Origin: Cubamyces lactineus
Lineage: Eukaryota; Basidiomycota; Agaricomycetes; Polyporales; Polyporaceae
NCBI GenBank assembly: GCA_022376465.1
Contig: JACDTU010000001.1
Coordinates: forward strand, 434,001 to 498,000
Reading direction: 5' to 3'
DNA: 64,000 nt
Part shown: positions 60,971 to 64,000 of the stretch, piece by piece
Layout: the number at the start of each line of letters is the position of its first letter
Position numbering within the stretch: position 1 is the stretch's first letter
Translations under genes and position numbers: made by a program
The notes under the pieces: model-generated
The model's input: the letters and a program-made list of their open reading frames with translations, nothing else
The model's database searches: none
Told to the model about the DNA's origin: nothing

Positions 60971-61432
60971 TGTTATGACGAGCCTAGATCTGTCACGCGG
61001 TGGCTGAGCTAGGGGTCACGTTGCCTCAAAAGGTAACGTAGAGGCGGGTCAGGGGTCGAGATCTTCTGAGAAGAGGCGAGTCGGGGTTCGGTGAATAGGC
61101 AATAGATAACCAGATCGAGCTGAGGTTCTTCGAAGAAGATCCTCGGCTTATATATACATGGCCGAGACTAATAATAGACCGGATTGGTAAGCGAATGTTC
61201 AGTACGGCTAAGTATAGCTGGGGCTGACTGTACATGGGAATAGGGGTGACGAATCATGAGAATAACTGACGTAGCACTGATGTGGCATGGGAGAATGGAG
61301 CTAAGTATACAACACATGAGTAAGCCACAGCAGGCTCGGCCTCCGGAACGTAAGCACGATACATAAGCATAGGACAAGTTACAAGACCAAGACGTAAATG
61401 TAACAGTGGCCGTGCCATGCACCGTCGTAACA
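60971..61432 (-). repeat. 3' LTR of gypsy copy D2
   Basis: 462 bp on the minus strand, TGTTACGACGG at 61432 to CGTCATAACA at 60971. It is inverted relative to the D1 LTR, and a purine tract (CGAAGGGGGTAA, 61433-61444) precedes it, so it is the 3' LTR of an element whose body extends to higher coordinates. The flank CACAT at 60966-60970 is the predicted target duplication. Confidence 0.85.
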
Positions 61433-61444
61433 TTACCCCCTTCG
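61433..61444 (-). other. polypurine tract of D2
   Basis: CGAAGGGGGTAA just before the LTR start on the minus strand. Confidence 0.6.
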
Positions 61445-61468
61445 TATGGTCGACGACGACCTCGTTGT

Positions 61469-62824
61469 TTACCAGTAGTATTCGCAATTGTTGAGCCCGT
61501 CCAGGCCCTGGAGACCGCGAGCGGGGTCGTCGAGAGTGGCGTCCGCGAGTTCGACGGGAGCCTGTACTCCCCATGGTGGGTTAGCGCGCGCGTCCCTTGT
61601 CGCTTCCTCCAGCGAATGCGGATAGAACTGCGCGTTGTTCATCAGGGCCTGGCCATATGGGGGTGGCAGTATGACCGGGGCTTCTTCCGGTTGCGCAGGT
61701 GCTGCGGTCGCAGGCCTCGTTGCTGGTTCGTAGGACAGCGAGTGCGTTCGGAATTGAACTTCTGCGAACGGAATTCTAGGAACCACTGCTGAGGGCCCGA
61801 GGTTGGCAGTTACTGGACCGGCTGTCTCCTGAGCGTAGGGCGTTGGTGGTCGCGCTTGTCGCAGCGACGTGCGTCATGCGACACGAGATTCGACTCCTTG
61901 TTCAAGTCGTCGCTGTATTATCGTTGCCTCTCGTGCTCGTCGGGTGTAGCTGCGGTGGTCGCGCGGTAGGTACGTGTAGTCCTCCCGCGAGGGTCCAGGG
62001 ATGGTGTGGTACGCGGCAGGTTGTTCGCCGGACGGAGGTTCAAGCAGTGGAAGGAGATTGCGGGTGTACGGTTGGTGTCGAACGGTGAATGAAGGGGACT
62101 CCATGTGTTGGATGAGGTTTCGCCGCCCTCGACCATTGCGAAGTCGGAATCGGCCGACAGATGCCTCGACGGAACGGGCGTACTCGGTGACCTCTTGTGC
62201 CGATTCGAGGATGCGCTCGGCGTCGTCTTCATAGAGGTGGGTGATGTCGGAGACTTCATAGAGGTGGGTGATGTCGGAGACTTCATAGAGGTGGGTGATG
62301 TCGGAGACTTCCTTCCTTATGTCGTTGACAACCTCTTCGACATGATCCAGCGCTTCTGCGACAGTTTTCATGCTCCTCTGTATTCTGCCGAGTTGGCCGC
62401 GGGCGTCTTCCCTGATCAGAGACGCCGACCCTCGCAGGTTGACCAGATGCCCGCCTATGTGGCCGAACTCCCGTGCGTCATTGAACATGTCCCGATATCT
62501 GGCGAGCGGGTTGACTAGCTCGGGATCGGCGCGCACCGCGCTGATGAGGGGTCCTGGATTCGTGAGGAGAGCATTGACGAGCCATCGTACTTCTCGTGAA
62601 TTGGGTTGGTCGACGAGGGAGTCATTCGTAGCGAGCGACTCTAGATCAGACGTTTCGTCCGGTTCCTCGGGGTCGCTGTCCGCTTCGTCCGCCGCATCGT
62701 CATACGGAGGAGGAGGAGCCGCAGGAGGGGGAATATTTTCTTGGTCGCTCGGGTTTAGCGACTGCGCGGAGGTGACTGAGAAGCTTTCCGGGGTTAGGTT
62801 CTCCGTAAACTCGAAGTTAGGCAT
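61469..62824 (-). pseudogene. D2 accessory ORF4: coiled-coil-like protein with triple repeat
   Basis: The ATG at 62824 opens a 316-aa frame, MPNFEFTENLTPESF, with a Pro-rich acidic N-terminus (PPPAAPPPPYDD), a helical middle (WLVNALLTNPGPLISAV, DARGQLGRIQRSMKTVAEALDHVEEVVNDI), three tandem copies of EVSDITHLY, and a basic C-terminal half. The TGA at 61874-61876 ends it, but the same frame stays open for 134 more codons to TAA 61469-61471 (VPRIPFAEVQFRTHSL, PVILPPPYGQALMNNAQF), so the original protein was probably about 450 aa and the TGA a CGA-to-TGA change. I do not recognise the family. The start overlaps the stop of ORF3 by 8 nt (ATGCCTAA). Confidence 0.55.
62227..62307 (-). repeat. 27-bp repeat, three copies, inside D2 ORF4
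   Basis: Three exact tandem copies of a 27-bp unit (62227-62253, 62254-62280, 62281-62307), encoding EVSDITHLY three times, in frame. Exact identity points to recent slippage. Confidence 0.95.
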
Positions 62825-62969
62825 GGTTAGGATAGATGGGGAGGCTGTCGGCAGGGATGTCGCGGTGTTCGATGGTGAACTCGATGATGCGAAGGTAAAG
62901 GACGGCGTAGGCGAGAATCCAGAGGAGGGCGAGTAGGAAAGTGATGGTCATGCACATGACAACGATCAT
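62817..62969 (-). CDS. D2 accessory ORF3: 50-aa single-pass membrane protein
   Basis: ATG 62969 to TAA 62817-62819. It starts MIVVMCMTITFLLALLWILA and continues YAVLYLRIIEF, one long hydrophobic helix, then a polar tail (EHRDIPADSLPIYPNHA). It overlaps the end of ORF2 by 4 nt (ATGA) and the start of ORF4 by 8 nt (ATGCCTAA), in a different frame from both neighbours. Such coupling suggests translation by termination and reinitiation. I recognise no family. It is too short to be certain on its own, but its hydrophobic helix and exact coupling make chance less likely. Confidence 0.5.
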   Translation of the reverse strand: MIVVMCMTITFLLALLWILAYAVLYLRIIEFTIEHRDIPADSLPIYPNHA

Positions 62970-63190
62970 AGAGTTCGTTCGTCGTCAGACGCGTTGGAGC
63001 GAGCAGGGATTCTTATCGGAAGTGGAGGTGATCGGTTGTCGGTGTGATGGAGCTCGCGCTCGAGAGAGTCGTGGGTGAGGCACGATGCAACACAGAGGAT
63101 TGGAAGGCAAACGGTAGCCACGATGGTAGCGACGATGATTGCGGGAACAGCGATAATGGCGTGAGCAACTCGTCCGACGAAATGGGGCAT
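62966..63190 (-). CDS. D2 accessory ORF2: 74-aa membrane protein
   Basis: ATG 63190 follows directly on the stop of ORF1 (TGA ATG, same frame). MPHFVGRVAHAIIAV is followed by a hydrophobic segment of about 25 residues (PAIIVATIVATVCLPILCVA) and then a polar tail with DSLERELHHTDNRS and basic patches, ending at TGA 62966-62968. One transmembrane helix is likely, with the tail on one side. Unknown family. Part of the tight chain between integrase and the 3' LTR of D2. Confidence 0.5.
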   Translation of the reverse strand: MPHFVGRVAHAIIAVPAIIVATIVATVCLPILCVASCLTHDSLERELHHTDNRSPPLPIRIPARSNASDDERTL

Positions 63191-63424
63191 TCACCAGGTG
63201 CTAGAGGGGTCGCGGTTCTTAAGTGTTCGCTCCGCGATGCGAGTGTGGAGATCGGAGAGGTTGAAGTGTAGGAAGGTGAGGATGGAGGCGAGGACAAGGG
63301 TACAGTAGAGGGCGAAGAGGAGTGTGGGGGATGGTTGGTCTCGAAGGGTGAAGTGGAGGAAGGCAAGTGTGGCGGAAACGAGGATGGCACAGTAGAGGAT
63401 GTGGAGTGATTCAAGAGAGGGCAT
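63191..63424 (-). CDS. D2 accessory ORF1: 77-aa two-helix membrane protein
   Basis: ATG 63424, 10 nt after the pol stop at 63435-63437. Two hydrophobic helices are visible, LHILYCAILVSATLAFLHF and LLFALYCTLVLASILTFLHF, each followed by a short polar stretch (TLRDQ, NLSDL); the two halves resemble each other, so it looks like an internal duplication. It ends SSTW then TGA (63191-63193). A hairpin membrane topology is likely. I know no matching family. No signal peptide is needed if the first helix inserts directly. Confidence 0.5.
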   Translation of the reverse strand: MPSLESLHILYCAILVSATLAFLHFTLRDQPSPTLLFALYCTLVLASILTFLHFNLSDLHTRIAERTLKNRDPSSTW

Positions 63425-63434
63425 GGTGAGAGAT

Positions 63435-64000
63435 TCAGGCGAGTTTCCTCACCTTTTTATACCTCTCGAGGATCTCGGCAGCATTCGGCAGAAGCGCTGA
63501 CTCAGGTTCTCATGTGTTTTCCGCTGATGAGTAACCCCGCCACTTGATTTGAAATCGGGGTTTCCCTCGGATCATCTTGTGTCCCACAATAGCTTCGACC
63601 TCGTATTCTTCTTCTCCATCAACCAGGTCAGGTGGGGGTCTTGTGTGATTGGGTCCGTGGGTGTCGTTTTCCTTATAGGGTGTCAGGAAACATGCATGAA
63701 ACACGGGGTGGATTTTCCACGACTTCGGCAGTTCTAGACGGTATGTGACCGGTCCGATGACTTCGGTGATGCGGAATGGCCCTTCTCGTTTGGGTGCCAG
63801 CTTCCTCGAGGCGTAAGCAAGGTGCAGGTTCTTCCCTTCTAGCCAGACCTTCTGTCCTTTAGCAAATTGAGCGAACTTCCCTCGATACCGGTTGGTCATG
63901 ACGTTCCGTGCCAGTTCGTGTGCTGCTAGTGCTTCGTCCCTTGCTTTCTGTAGGTTCGTAAGTCGCTCTTGTACTGCTAGGACATTGGTTCGGGGGTACG
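63435..64000 (-). pseudogene. D2 integrase C-terminus and chromodomain (partial)
   Basis: The minus-strand frame is open from the window edge: [73 protein letters not shown], and a chromodomain [20 protein letters not shown], then [16 protein letters not shown] at 63510-63512 stands where chromodomains have the conserved Trp; the frame continues EPESALLPNAAEILERYKK to a TGA at 63435-63437. The Trp-to-stop change (TGG to TGA) removes the end of the chromodomain, so this copy is probably impaired though the accessory ORFs behind it are open. Confidence 0.85.

Noticed and set aside
63013..63414. 133-aa minus-strand Ser/Thr/Pro-rich frame overlapping ORF1 and ORF2 of D2
   Set aside because: It overlaps two frames with clear membrane helices and coupled stop/start codons; its own composition is low-complexity.

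Overview
The window is a dense nest of transposable elements from a filamentous basidiomycete fungus, most likely an Agaricomycete. The evidence is: short introns of about 42-60 nt with GTRNGY donors and YAG acceptors; the mix of element types (Ty3/gypsy chromoviruses, a DIRS-like tyrosine-recombinase retrotransposon, a Tad-like LINE with RNase H, PIF/Harbinger, Tc1/mariner); and a DUF6589-type gene beside a RecQ-like helicase, a combination I associate with Agaricomycete genomes. I found no single-copy host housekeeping gene and no complete tRNA or rRNA gene. The layout suggests a centromeric, subtelomeric or other heterochromatic block, but the sequence alone cannot tell which.

Layout. 1-4397: minus-strand, internally deleted copy (A1) of gypsy family A. 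4400-4720: tyrosine recombinase scrap. 4790-6150: relic arm of a foldback element. 6160-9450: minus-strand DIRS-like relic with an intron in gag. 9500-12460: AT-rich gag/protease relic with a probable LTR. 12746-16050: Tad-like LINE relic split at a TA by a 726-bp Tc1/mariner deletion derivative (13223-13948). 16280-16600: candidate tRNA-derived SINE. 17200-19500: unrecognised ORF, gypsy integrase fragment, LTR stump. 19622-25421: convergent DUF6589 and RecQ-like helicase genes between inverted repeats of about 80 bp. 25840-28640: gypsy family C relics. 28650-34020: nearly intact DIRS-like element (gag, RT/RNase H, YR). 34050-53853: gypsy family B relic on the minus strand, carrying a solo family-A LTR (35005-35693, target duplication CCCTT) and the complete 13.1-kb family-A element (39856-52990, target duplication GCTAC). 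53860-54960: degraded unrecognised coding sequence. 55194-58600: PIF/Harbinger element (transposase plus SANT/Myb-like protein), cut by gypsy family D copy D1 (58625 on), which is itself cut by a second, inverted family-D copy, D2 (60971 to the window end).

How the parts work together. Full-length element A has intact gag and pol joined by a probable -1 frameshift, and it carries between pol and the 3' LTR a separate antisense gene with its own TATA box, two introns and a Zn2Cys6-type cysteine cluster. A 4.9-kb palindromic foldback element lies inside that antisense gene. Element D2 carries, directly behind integrase, a tight cassette of three small membrane-protein ORFs and a coiled-coil-like ORF linked by overlapping stop and start codons. 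These two accessory cassettes, and the inverted-repeat-flanked DUF6589/RecQ pair, are the best candidates for undescribed biology. Many inactivating changes in the older copies are C-to-T transitions, mostly at CpG, which points to methylation-linked or RIP-like mutation.
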